DNA of 27,406 nt, taken from assembly GCA_031279305.1 (NCBI GenBank), contig JAITIS010000056.1, positions 1-27,406 of the forward strand, given 5' to 3'. The notes under the pieces were generated by a model, which saw only the letters and a list, made by a program, of their open reading frames with translations, had not been told where the DNA came from and did not search any database. A program made the translations under genes and the position numbers. Position 1 is the first letter of the stretch. Every line of letters starts with the position of its first letter. Positions 20,658-27,406 of this stretch are shown piece after piece. This DNA is from Candidatus Margulisiibacteriota bacterium (GTDB lineage Bacteria > Margulisbacteria > Termititenacia > Termititenacales > Termititenacaceae).

Positions 20658-21992
20658 TTATTTTCCCACGCAAAAATTCTGAAAAATTTCCGCGAGGATT
20701 TCCTCGGAGGTTTCCTCGCCGGTGATTTCGCCCAGCGCTAGAACAATATTTTTTAAGCCCACGGCCAGCAGGTCCAGATATTCCGCGGTTTTGAGCCCGC
20801 TTGCGGTTTTTTCCAGCTGGGTTTTAGCCCGCCAGAGTTTTTCCTGTTGGCGGAGCGAGCCGATGTAAATATTTTGCTGAAGGTCAATATTTTGCAGGCC
20901 GAGTTTTTCTAAGATTTTTTTCGCGAGTTCCGCCAGTCCCGCGCCTGTCCGCGCGGAAATTTTTAGACCGTCCAAAATATTCGGCGCCGGCGGCAAATCG
21001 GCTTTGTTTAACACGACGAGATGGTTTTTATTTTGGATAAGCTCCAAAATTTTTTTGTCTTCCGCGGTGATTCCCGCCGCCGCGTCGAGCAAAAATAAAA
21101 TTAAATCGGCGCTCTGTAAATAGGCGCGGCTGCGCGCGATGCCCAGATTTTCCAGCCGGTCATCCGTCTGGCGCAGGCCGGCCGTGTCGACTAATTTTAT
21201 TCTAGCGCCGTTTAAGGCGAGGTCTGCTTCCAGCGCGTCGCGCGTCGTGCCGGGCAGCTCCGTGACTATGGCGCGCTCATATTTTAGGAGCGCGTTAAAC
21301 AGCGAAGACTTGCCCGTGTTTGTCCGGCCGGCCAGCACGACCACCGCCCCGGCCTGCAGGCACAACCCCTGTTTGCTGTCCGCCAACAGCCTGTCGATCG
21401 TTTTTTGCGCGGCCTCGAGCCGGGCGGCGATTTTGTCCGGCGGGGGATCGGCGATCTCCTCGGGATAATCCAGCGCGGCCTCAAGCTCCGCCAGTGTTTT
21501 GAGCATATCCTGCCGCAGCGCGCGTACCGCTCCGGCCACATCGCCGTCCAGATGTTTGAGCGCGAGCTTTAACTGCAATTCGCTGCCGGCGTTAAGCATC
21601 TCGGCGACGGCCTCGGCCTGCGTCAGATCGAGCTTGCCGGCTAAAAAAGCGCGTTTGGTAAACTCTCCCGGCGCGGCCAGCCGCGCGCCGGCTTGGAGTA
21701 TTTCCGCCAAAATTTCCTGCGCCAGATAAGGCGAGCCGTGGCAGTTGAACTCCGCCGTGTCTTCGCCGGTGTAGGAATGCGGCGCGCGAAAAAAAGCCAG
21801 CAGGCCGCGGTCGAGTTTCTCCCGCCCGCCCGCGCGGAAAAAGCGGCAGGGCTTTATAGTATTGGGCTCCAGTGTTTTCAGATCAGTCAGCCGCCGGACA
21901 ATAGCGGAGGCGCCCCCTCCGGAAACCCGCACCAGCGCCACCCCTCCGGCGCCGGGCGGCGTGGCGATAGCGGCGATAGTCCGGGACGGCAT
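20658..21992 (-). CDS. mnmE: tRNA modification GTPase MnmE
   Basis: Partner of MnmG in wobble-uridine modification; a K+-activated GTPase. The N-terminal domain begins TIAAIATPPGAGGVALVRVSG, typical of the family. The G1 motif GRTNTGKS is at 222-229, G3 DTAG near 269, the LPGTTRD switch near 247-253, and NKAD (G4) near 334. The C-terminal helical domain ends in CVGK, the conserved CxGK whose cysteine is needed for modification. At 444 residues it is of normal length. It follows jag by 7 nt without a strong Shine-Dalgarno, so it is probably translationally coupled. mnmG lies 11 kb to the left on the other strand. Confidence 0.97.
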   Translation of the reverse strand: MPSRTIAAIATPPGAGGVALVRVSGGGASAIVRRLTDLKTLEPNTIKPCRFFRAGGREKLDRGLLAFFRAPHSYTGEDTAEFNCHGSPYLAQEILAEILQAGARLAAPGEFTKRAFLAGKLDLTQAEAVAEMLNAGSELQLKLALKHLDGDVAGAVRALRQDMLKTLAELEAALDYPEEIADPPPDKIAARLEAAQKTIDRLLADSKQGLCLQAGAVVVLAGRTNTGKSSLFNALLKYERAIVTELPGTTRDALEADLALNGARIKLVDTAGLRQTDDRLENLGIARSRAYLQSADLILFLLDAAAGITAEDKKILELIQNKNHLVVLNKADLPPAPNILDGLKISARTGAGLAELAKKILEKLGLQNIDLQQNIYIGSLRQQEKLWRAKTQLEKTASGLKTAEYLDLLAVGLKNIVLALGEITGEETSEEILAEIFQNFCVGK

Positions 21993-21999
21993 CAGCTTT

Positions 22000-22602
22000 T
22001 TAAGCAGCCGGCGCTTCTTTCTTAAAATTTTTGGGGGAAACGACGACCTGACGGGTGCGCCCTATGCCACGGCTGAAAGTCTCAATGCCCGCGCGCCCCT
22101 GCAGGGCGGTATGCACCAAGCGGCGCTCGGCGGAGGTCATCGGGTCCAGCACGATCTGCACATGCTCGCGCTCGGCCACGTCCGCGGCGTCATTGGCGGA
22201 GGCGATAATCGCCTGCTCCTGTTTTACTTTGTAATCATTGGCGTCCAGCCGCACAAAAGCTTTTTTCTGGTATTTTTTGCTGAGAATATTGGACAGCAGC
22301 AATTGCAAAGCGTGCAGGGTGCTGCCGGCTTTGCCGATGACGATGCCCAAATCTTCCGCGCCGGTGATCTCCAGTGAAATGGTATTCTCCGCGCTCTCTT
22401 TGACGGCGACATCCACATTTAAGCCCATAGTTTTGAGAATATCCAAAAGGGTCAAGCGGGCATTGTCAATTATTGCCGGCGTGACCTCCAGCGCCTCGCG
22501 CTGCGGTCTGGGCGCCTGCGGCGCCTCCGGTTCCATTTCCGTGATGACGGCTTCCTCTCTGCCGCCGAATAGCGAGCTAAAAAAACCTTTCTTCTCTGAC
22601 AT
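22000..22602 (-). CDS. jag: RNA-binding protein Jag/KhpB (KH-R3H)
   Basis: A 200-residue RNA-binding protein encoded next to yidC in very many bacteria. After a short N-terminus and a Glu/Pro-rich linker come the KH domain (GIVIGKAGSTLHALQLLLSN near 112-131) and the R3H domain (ERRLVHTALQG near 166-176). Homologues bind RNA and affect cell elongation and division. The N-terminal Jag_N domain found in many relatives is reduced to about the first 20 residues. A good AAGGAG Shine-Dalgarno is 6 nt before the ATG. It sits in the rpmH-rnpA-yidD-yidC-jag-mnmE order. Confidence 0.93.
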   Translation of the reverse strand: MSEKKGFFSSLFGGREEAVITEMEPEAPQAPRPQREALEVTPAIIDNARLTLLDILKTMGLNVDVAVKESAENTISLEITGAEDLGIVIGKAGSTLHALQLLLSNILSKKYQKKAFVRLDANDYKVKQEQAIIASANDAADVAEREHVQIVLDPMTSAERRLVHTALQGRAGIETFSRGIGRTRQVVVSPKNFKKEAPAA

Positions 22603-22631
22603 AAACGCTCCTTCTTAAATTTGTAGTTGTG

Positions 22632-23426
22632 TTATTTCAAAGCCGGCACATCAATAGTGGCAGGCGCCGCGCGGCGCCTGTTTTTCAAATACATTTGCTG
22701 CAAAGCGGTGACCAGATTGGACGCGGCCAAATAGATCGAAATGCCCGCGCTCAGATTGAAGCAGATGAGCAGCATCATTATCGGCATAAAAGCCATCATT
22801 TTTTGCTGTTCGGGATCAATATCCATAGTTTTTTGGCTGTAATACGTGGTCAGCGCGACCAGTATCGCCAGCAGCGGGATGCCCAGCACGCGCCCGTCTA
22901 AAGGCAGCGCCAGCCGCGTGTTGGCGCCGGTGTAGCGCTGCGGATTTATCTGGGTAAGATTATACAGGGTGGTTTTGCGCTCATCGCGCCGCCCGCCCTG
23001 TTCGTATTCCTGCTGGAATTTGCTGAAATTCAAAGACTCGACAAAAGAAATGTCTTTGATCCACAAAAAACCTTTGCCTTCCGCCGGCAGATTGATAAAC
23101 GCCGTCGAGTTGAGCGCGGCATAAAGCACAAAAAGGATGGGCAGCTGAATGAGCATAGGCAGACAGCCGGAAAAAGGATTGACGTTGTGCTGTTTGTACA
23201 GGCCGAGCATTTCTTTTTGCAGAGCCTGCGGATTGTCTTTGTGTTTTTGCTGTAATTCTTTGAGTTTGGGCTGGATTTTGCGCATCGCAGCCATAGATTC
23301 GTACTGCTTGGCGTTAAGCCCCCAAAACAGGCCTTTGACCGCGAGGGTCAGGATAATGATCGCCACGCCGTAGTTAAGCGCCAGATAATCGTGCAATATT
23401 TCCAAAAGATGAATAAAAAACTGCAT
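22632..23426 (-). CDS. yidC: Membrane protein insertase YidC, short form
   Basis: Inserts and folds inner-membrane proteins, alone or with SecYEG. The conserved core is clear: a first membrane segment NYGVAIIILTLAVKGLFWGL containing the lysine of the hydrophilic groove region, the cytoplasmic hairpin KIQPKLKELQQKHKDNPQALQ, the CLPMLIQLPILFVLYAAL segment, and C-terminal helices with FNLSAGISIYLAASNL. At 264 residues it begins directly with the core and lacks the large periplasmic P1 domain usual in Proteobacteria; it also lacks a lipoprotein signal. Between the second and third core helices lies a ~70-residue charged loop. The order yidD-yidC-jag is conserved in the neighbourhood. Confidence 0.94.
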   Translation of the reverse strand: MQFFIHLLEILHDYLALNYGVAIIILTLAVKGLFWGLNAKQYESMAAMRKIQPKLKELQQKHKDNPQALQKEMLGLYKQHNVNPFSGCLPMLIQLPILFVLYAALNSTAFINLPAEGKGFLWIKDISFVESLNFSKFQQEYEQGGRRDERKTTLYNLTQINPQRYTGANTRLALPLDGRVLGIPLLAILVALTTYYSQKTMDIDPEQQKMMAFMPIMMLLICFNLSAGISIYLAASNLVTALQQMYLKNRRRAAPATIDVPALK

Positions 23427-23447
23427 TATTCACCGTCCTTTCTTTAT

Positions 23448-23657
23448 TTAAGGCATATCCACCCCGCCGGGCTGGCCGGGGTGGCAGCGGCCTATTCTTT
23501 TTAAGCCCCGTCCGAGGCCGAACAGCAGCCCGTATTTCTCAATGCTTAAAATCATATATTCCGAGCAGGTCGGATAAAACCGGCAGGCTTTGCCCGGTAG
23601 CCGCCGGCTTAGAAATTGATAAACCCGGATCAGGCGGACTGCCAATTTTTTAAGCAT
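23448..23657 (-). CDS. yidD: Membrane protein insertion efficiency factor YidD
   Basis: A 69-residue protein with the family signature CRFYPTCSEYMILSIEKYG and the C-terminal GRCHPGQPGGVDMP. YidD assists YidC-dependent insertion, probably at the membrane surface through its basic amphipathic N-terminus. It overlaps the end of rnpA by 28 nt, as in many bacteria, and yidC follows after 21 bp. Confidence 0.96.
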   Translation of the reverse strand: MLKKLAVRLIRVYQFLSRRLPGKACRFYPTCSEYMILSIEKYGLLFGLGRGLKRIGRCHPGQPGGVDMP

Positions 23658-23950
23658 TGCTCCAGCTCTTTTTTTACGCCGGCAAAATTCCTTTCGAGCA
23701 AAGAGGCGCGGGCCACCAGAATAAGACTGCCAGCCGGCTTGTCTTTAACGCCTCTTACCAGCTCCCGCAAAAGCCGCTTGGCCCGGTTGCGTTTAACGGC
23801 GATCCCGATAGTTTTACGCGAAGCCACGGCCGCGCACTTAAATTTTGTTCCAGCCTTAAAAAACGCGACAAAACTTTTGGCTACCTGCTTTTGGCCGCTT
23901 TCGTAAATCTCCTGAAAGTCAGCCTGCGCCGTTAACGTTTTTAGACGGAT
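23630..23950 (-). CDS. rnpA: Ribonuclease P protein component, apparently AUC-started
   Basis: The protein subunit of RNase P, which matures tRNA 5' ends. From residue 2 the sequence (RLKTLTAQADFQEIYESG) fits the normal RnpA N-terminus, and AVKRNRAKRLLRELVR (52-67) holds the RNR motif. The frame has no ATG, GTG or TTG upstream of the GTG at 23825-23827, which would delete 41 residues of the fold. It stays open back through most of rpmH with no normal start. I placed the start at ATC 23948-23950, giving 106 residues, the usual size: an AGGAA sequence lies 6 nt before it, and it overlaps the rpmH stop by 10 nt. A start by re-initiation or from another codon cannot be excluded. Confidence 0.9.
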   Translation of the reverse strand: MRLKTLTAQADFQEIYESGQKQVAKSFVAFFKAGTKFKCAAVASRKTIGIAVKRNRAKRLLRELVRGVKDKPAGSLILVARASLLERNFAGVKKELEQCLKNWQSA

Positions 23951-24078
23951 AGGCGTTTCCTGCCTTTGGCCCGGCGGCGGCGTATGACATTGCGTCCGCC
24001 CGCGGAGCTCATCCGCGCTAAAAATCCTTTTTTGCGTTTTTCCCGTAAAGATTTAGGCTGAAAAGTGCGTTTGGTCAT
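23941..24078 (-). CDS. rpmH: 50S ribosomal protein L34
   Basis: A 45-residue basic protein: MTKRTFQPKSLREKRKKGF, then ARMSSAGGRNVIRRRRAKGR and a KRLSV ending, matching L34 throughout. A GGGAAGGAT Shine-Dalgarno lies 6 nt upstream. It heads the rpmH-rnpA-yidD-yidC-jag-mnmE operon with a strong promoter. rpmH is commonly next to dnaA and oriC, but here the genes on its other side are murG and tyrA. Confidence 0.97.
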   Translation of the reverse strand: MTKRTFQPKSLREKRKKGFLARMSSAGGRNVIRRRRAKGRKRLSV

Positions 24079-24109
24079 TTTAATCCTTCCCTAAAAAAAT
24101 AGGCGGTTT

Positions 24110-24139
24110 ATTATAGAGGGCGGCGGCGGCGAGCGTCAA
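24110..24139 (-). promoter_or_regulatory. Promoter of the rpmH operon
   Basis: On the minus strand: -35 TTGACG (24134-24139), an 18-bp GC-rich spacer and a perfect -10 TATAAT (24110-24115). Together with the Shine-Dalgarno this is the strongest-looking promoter in the window, as expected for a ribosomal protein gene. The leader is about 26 nt. Confidence 0.75.
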
Positions 24140-24205
24140 TTATTAAAAATACCGCCGCGTCCGCGCGCCGGATCTGCAAATGAATGCCGGCGGGGACCAG
24201 CCGGT

Positions 24206-25144
24206 CTAGCATACGGTCTCTGCGGCGCGGATATAATTGTAAATACGCTCCGCCGCGTCAGCGCTGCCGAGGGCTTTCATCTGGGCGGACATTTGGGCCA
24301 GCACGACCGGATTGTCGATTTTTTGCAGGGTTTTTTGCAGGGTGTCCGGGGTTAGGTCTTTGTCCGGTATAATCACCGCCGCGCCCCGTTCGGCAAAATA
24401 GCGCGCGTTGACGGTCTGATGATCATTCGCGGCATACGGATAAGGCGCCAGTATGGCGGGCATTCCAAGCGCCGCCAGCTCCGCCAGCGTGGTGGCTCCG
24501 GCGCGGCAAATGCACAGGCGGCTCCGGGCGTAAATTTCCGCCATATTGTGGCTGTAATTCGTGCCGTCCAGATGGATTAGTCCGGCGGGATACCCGGACA
24601 AACCGAGCACCGCGCGGTTAATGCTCTGCGCCGCGAGCGAGCCGCCGAAAGCCAGAATATGCGGAGCGGAAACGGAATACTGCGCCGCGGAAATATCCGC
24701 GCGGACAGGATTGCCGGTGGCAACGCTTTTGCCGCGGGGAAAATATTTTGCCGCGCCGGCAAAAGCGACAAAAACTCGCGCGGCCAGATGGCTTAGACAG
24801 CGGTTGACCCGGCCGGGCAGGACATTTTGCTCCTGCAGATAAATTTTTTTGCCCAGCAGTTTGGCGGCCAGCAGCACGGGCGCTGTCGCATAACCGCCGG
24901 TGGCGAGGATAATATCCGGGTTTTCTTTGCTGATAATCCGCAGGCTCTGCCAGAAACCGGCTGGAATTTTCCAGTCGATCCGGCAGCTGGCGGGTATTTC
25001 GTAAAACCGATGTCCCGCCTGCGGGACGAGCGTTTTTTCCAGCCGGCTGGAGCCGATAAAAAAACAATCTGGAAATTTTTCCGCGATCGCCAGCGCGGGA
25101 TAAATATGCCCGCCCGTGCCGCCGCAGGAGAAAAGGACTTTCAT
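24206..25144 (-). CDS. murG: UDP-GlcNAc transferase MurG, shortened
   Basis: Adds N-acetylglucosamine to lipid I to make lipid II on the inner face of the membrane. The GGTGGHIYPALAIAE motif (8-22), LATGGYATAPVLLAAKLLGK, EQNVLPGRVNR, GNPVR, FGGSLAAQSIN and CRAGATTLAELAALGMPAIL are all present. At 312 residues it is about 40 shorter than usual: the stretch between FGGS and the CRAGA nucleotide-binding motif is roughly 45 residues, where E. coli has about 70 or more. Key UDP-GlcNAc contacts are kept, so activity is likely. Its ATG overlaps the tyrA stop in an ATGA. Confidence 0.92.
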   Translation of the reverse strand: MKVLFSCGGTGGHIYPALAIAEKFPDCFFIGSSRLEKTLVPQAGHRFYEIPASCRIDWKIPAGFWQSLRIISKENPDIILATGGYATAPVLLAAKLLGKKIYLQEQNVLPGRVNRCLSHLAARVFVAFAGAAKYFPRGKSVATGNPVRADISAAQYSVSAPHILAFGGSLAAQSINRAVLGLSGYPAGLIHLDGTNYSHNMAEIYARSRLCICRAGATTLAELAALGMPAILAPYPYAANDHQTVNARYFAERGAAVIIPDKDLTPDTLQKTLQKIDNPVVLAQMSAQMKALGSADAAERIYNYIRAAETVC

Positions 25145-25974
25145 TTATAGATCTCCCGACGGATCTGGCGGCTGACCTCCAAATAACGGATCAGCTCTTT
25201 GATCTGGTTTTTGCCAATGAGCGTGGCGAGCCAGCGCAGTTCTTTTTGCAGGTTTTTCAGGCCGCGCAGAATAGCTTTTTTATTTGTGCGGGCAATAGCC
25301 GCGCCCCAGACCGGATCGGACTCCGCCACGCGCGTGCAGGACTGAAACCCCGTGGCGGCCAGCGCGCGTTTGGCATCATTGTCCGCCAGCTGGAGCAGGG
25401 CCACCGCATTAAAATACGGCACGTGCGAGATCGCGGCCACGGCTTCATCGTGTTCTCCGGCGCCGGCGCGGCAGGGACGGGCGCCCAGCCGCTTGAAAAA
25501 TTTTAAGACAGTCAGCAGTTTGGTCTCCGGCGTGTTCTGGAGCGGCGTGAAAACAAAACGCGCGCCTTTGAGCAAGGCGCTGTCCGCGTATTCGATGCCG
25601 GTTTTTTCGCTGCCGAACAGCGGATGGCAGCCGATGAATTTGTCCGCGTATTTTTTGGCGCCCTCGACGATCTGCTGCTTGGTCGAGCCGGTGTCGATGA
25701 TGATCGCCTCCGGCTTGCAGAGCGGATAAACCTGCTTGAGATAATCCAGAATTAACTCTATGGGGGTGGCGATGATGATGAGATCGGCGTCGCGCGCCAG
25801 CAGGGCAAGGCTGCCCGGCGTTTCCTGAATGATGCCGCTGTCCGCCGCGTAGGCGAGCGTTTTGGCCGAAGCAGTCCGGGCCGCCAACGTGATGCCGGGA
25901 TATTTTTCCCGGATCGCCCTGGCGATCGAACCGCCGATTAACCCCAGACCGATGAACGCAACCTTTTGCAGCAT
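25141..25974 (-). CDS. tyrA: Prephenate dehydrogenase
   Basis: Oxidatively decarboxylates prephenate (or arogenate) with NAD(P)+ on the way to tyrosine. The Rossmann motif GLGLIGGSIARAI is at about residues 9-21; DLIIIATPIELI, DTGSTKQQIV and GCHPLFGSEKTGIEYAD (near 139-155, with the active-site His and the GSEK loop) follow, then the helical dimer domain with AISHVPYFNAVALL. The 277-residue protein has no ACT or chorismate mutase domain. It is coupled to murG by an ATGA overlap, a pairing not explained by pathway. The ATG is 6 nt after a TATAAT hexamer, so it is probably leaderless. Confidence 0.92.
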   Translation of the reverse strand: MLQKVAFIGLGLIGGSIARAIREKYPGITLAARTASAKTLAYAADSGIIQETPGSLALLARDADLIIIATPIELILDYLKQVYPLCKPEAIIIDTGSTKQQIVEGAKKYADKFIGCHPLFGSEKTGIEYADSALLKGARFVFTPLQNTPETKLLTVLKFFKRLGARPCRAGAGEHDEAVAAISHVPYFNAVALLQLADNDAKRALAATGFQSCTRVAESDPVWGAAIARTNKKAILRGLKNLQKELRWLATLIGKNQIKELIRYLEVSRQIRREIYK

Positions 25975-25980
25975 AAGCAG

Positions 25981-25986
25981 ATTATA
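25981..25986 (-). promoter_or_regulatory. -10 element of tyrA-murG
   Basis: A perfect TATAAT on the minus strand 6 nt before the tyrA ATG. No convincing -35 is seen in the A-rich sequence upstream. It lies back to back with the promoter of the lipoprotein gene. Confidence 0.5.
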
Positions 25987-26011
25987 CCGTATTTTTTTCG
26001 CAAAAGTTTAA

Positions 26012-26020
26012 TGGTATAAT
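26012..26020 (+). promoter_or_regulatory. Extended -10 promoter of the lipoprotein gene
   Basis: TGG-TATAAT is a perfect extended -10 (hexamer 26015-26020). The -35 is poor. The mRNA would start near 26027 and carry an AAAGGGGG Shine-Dalgarno before the GTG. Confidence 0.6.
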
Positions 26021-26045
26021 TTCGGCGGATCAAAAGGGGGATTTC

Positions 26046-26615
26046 GTGCGCAAGATATTTTATTTTTTCCTGCTGTTGACAGCCTGCGGCTTGGCTGCGG
26101 AAACCAGTCTGGGCGGGATCGCGCTGGGCGAGACGTTTGAAGCGGTGGCCAAAAAATATCCTTTTGTCGGCCAGTGGGGCAAACAGGAGCTGGCCGCGCT
26201 GCCCTATCCTCTGAGTGTCGGCCAGAAAAAACAGGTCTATCTGGCGCAGTCGCCGGACTCGCGCATTTATTTTTATTTTGACGAATTCCGCAAAGTCATA
26301 GCAGTCGGAATTTTTGCGGATAATGAATACGCCGACGGCAAAGCTTATGAAACCAGCGCGGGACTGCGCCCCACGGACGGCCTGCTGGAGCTGAAAGTGC
26401 TGTACGGTATGCCGCAGGATATCTCCGAGTATGATTTCAAAGACAGCTTTGGCGATAAAATAACACGGCGGATGTATTACTATCCCGGGATGATCGTCCA
26501 GACGCGCAAGGTCGACGCCCTGCCGGAACAGATCGACAACGTCATTGTTTGCCGCTACAGCGTCGAGCAGGTGCTGCAGGAGAGAAACTATCCGCTGGCG
26601 CGTCCCGCCCGCTGA
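26046..26615 (+). CDS. Probable lipoprotein of unknown function
   Basis: A GTG start with an AAAGGGGG Shine-Dalgarno at 5-nt spacing. The 189-residue product has a lipoprotein signal: MRKIF, a hydrophobic core and the lipobox LTAC (Cys14), so it is probably lipid-anchored after cleavage. The mature part has one GETFEAVAKKYPFVGQWG segment near 27 and aromatic-rich strands (DSRIYFYFDE and RRMYYYPG). These suggest a small beta-rich domain related to the many bacterial proteins that begin with 'signal, GIxLGxxxxxVxxxYG'. I cannot name the family. It overlaps the next gene by one base (TGATG), so the two are co-translated. Confidence 0.75.
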   Translation: MRKIFYFFLLLTACGLAAETSLGGIALGETFEAVAKKYPFVGQWGKQELAALPYPLSVGQKKQVYLAQSPDSRIYFYFDEFRKVIAVGIFADNEYADGKAYETSAGLRPTDGLLELKVLYGMPQDISEYDFKDSFGDKITRRMYYYPGMIVQTRKVDALPEQIDNVIVCRYSVEQVLQERNYPLARPAR

Positions 26616-27406
26616 TGTTCGAGTTCTGCGCTCTGGCTTCCGGCAGCAGCGGCAACAGCGCGGTGCTGGGCTTAGATGGCGAGTATTCGCTGGTCGACGC
26701 CGGCATTTCCTTAAAAAAAATTGAGGAGCATCTGCGCGGGCGGAATATCGCGCCGGAAAATATCCGCCGGCTTTTTCTCACGCACGCCCACAGCGATCAC
26801 GCCAAAAGCGCGGGGCTTTGGGCGCGCAAATACGATGCGCAGCTGTGTCTCTCGCGGGAGACCTATCATTCTCTGAAGAATTTTAAGAACGAGGATTTGG
26901 CGGACTGCCGTCTGCATTTTTTGCGGGACAGCGAACAGTTCGGCGCGCTGCGGGTAAAAATTTTCCGCCTGCCGCATCTGGGGCACGAGCCGGACGGCGG
27001 CGACGACGCCGGCGGGGCCATCGGTTTTTTATTTGCCGCCGGCGGTTTTCGAATGGGTTATTTCACCGATCTGGGCGCGCTGCCGGATTATATTATTAAA
27101 GAAATACGCGGCTGCGATTTTTTGTTTTTGGAGGCCAATCACGATGTGCGCTGGGAAAAAGCCGCCCGCCGCCCCGCGTGGGTCATCGCGCGCAACCTGA
27201 GCGATTTTGGCCATCTCTCCAACGAGCAGGCGGCGCGCATCGTGGAGCGCGTGGTTGACAGCCGCACCCGCGCTGTAATGTTTGCCCACATCAGCCGCGA
27301 CTGCAACTCGCACGAGCTGATCAAACAGGCGGTGAAAAAAGTCCTGCCGGCGGAATTTATGGCGCAAAAAATATTTTTTGCGCCGGAAGGCCGCTGCAGC
27401 GAACAT
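26615..27406 (+). CDS. MBL-fold metallo-hydrolase, WalJ/YycJ-like (partial)
   Basis: 264 residues visible, running off the right edge. It starts FCALASGSSGNSAVL, the distinctive opening of WalJ/YycJ-type beta-lactamase-fold hydrolases, then has the metal-binding LTHAHSDHAKS motif (about 56-66), a histidine in LPHLGHEP (about 120), the aspartate of GYFTDLG (about 148-154), and the DFLFLEANHD segment. A family-typical GHLSNEQAARIV is near 199. Homologues are linked to cell-wall metabolism and, in some work, DNA 5'-end processing; the activity is not settled. Translation is coupled to the lipoprotein gene. The C-terminus is beyond the window. Confidence 0.88.
   Translation, partial: MFEFCALASGSSGNSAVLGLDGEYSLVDAGISLKKIEEHLRGRNIAPENIRRLFLTHAHSDHAKSAGLWARKYDAQLCLSRETYHSLKNFKNEDLADCRLHFLRDSEQFGALRVKIFRLPHLGHEPDGGDDAGGAIGFLFAAGGFRMGYFTDLGALPDYIIKEIRGCDFLFLEANHDVRWEKAARRPAWVIARNLSDFGHLSNEQAARIVERVVDSRTRAVMFAHISRDCNSHELIKQAVKKVLPAEFMAQKIFFAPEGRCSEH

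Noticed and set aside
24140..24205. Terminator after murG
   Set aside because: GC-rich short inverted repeats exist (CCGGC/GCCGG), but none is followed by a convincing T-run on the minus strand at the right distance.
1..27406. CRISPR array, insertion sequence or prophage genes
   Set aside because: No regularly spaced repeats, transposase, integrase or phage structural genes are visible anywhere in the window.

Overview
This window looks like a stretch of chromosome near the replication and segregation region of a bacterium that is probably diderm. The organism could not be placed. The DNA is moderately GC-rich with AT-rich intergenic gaps. Diderm hints are a likely lipoprotein, an AsmA-like exported protein and secreted TPR proteins. 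The gene set (mnmG-rsmG, parA-parB, mnmE, jag, yidC, yidD, rnpA, rpmH) is the one usually found beside oriC. Many proteins are shorter than their usual relatives (MiaB, MurG, YidC), which suits a divergent, poorly sampled lineage. That placement is inference. dnaA, carB and further cell-wall genes are not in the window.

Left part (1-4730, minus strand): a TIGR03545/TIGR03546-type membrane gene pair, then a tightly overlapping pyrimidine operon pyrB-pyrC-carA. A 109-bp gap with two back-to-back promoters sharing one -35 element leads to a plus-strand operon (4840-7594) of a membrane-anchored repeat protein, a secreted PsbP-like protein and a secreted TPR protein.

Centre (7641-18554): a single-stranded DNA-binding protein without the usual acidic tail, behind a palindrome-rich control region; mnmG-rsmG; a MATE exporter; an AAG-type DNA glycosylase whose last codons form a perfect parS site; a proline-rich and a histidine-tailed small protein facing each other; a GNAT acetyltransferase; a nested 76-bp inverted repeat; a second perfect parS; parA-parB; a charged 59-residue protein; an unrecognised 375-residue protein; and a MiaB-like enzyme lacking the TRAM domain. 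parA, parB and the two parS sites form a complete ParABS partition system.

Right part (18555-27406): an AT-rich gap with two perfect and two near-perfect DnaA boxes (candidate oriC or DnaA-binding region), followed by two tiny peptides of 20 and 25 residues. Their 53-bp leader block is 83 percent identical to the block in front of the 59-residue protein. Then come, on the minus strand, a YjaB-like acetyltransferase, tRNA-Ala(CGC) with a partial duplication of its 3' end, a TetR regulator with its own operator, mnmE, jag, yidC, yidD, rnpA, rpmH, and the pair tyrA-murG. A lipoprotein and the start of a WalJ/YycJ-like metallo-hydrolase close the window on the plus strand.

Three themes recur. 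Many first genes of transcription units have a -10 hexamer 5-10 nt before the start codon and no Shine-Dalgarno sequence, suggesting leaderless mRNAs. rnpA has no AUG, GUG or UUG that would give a full-length protein. A shared upstream block with a TGGCA(C/T)AAAAA core precedes small genes and resembles part of the ssb control region, hinting at a small regulon not explained by the other features.
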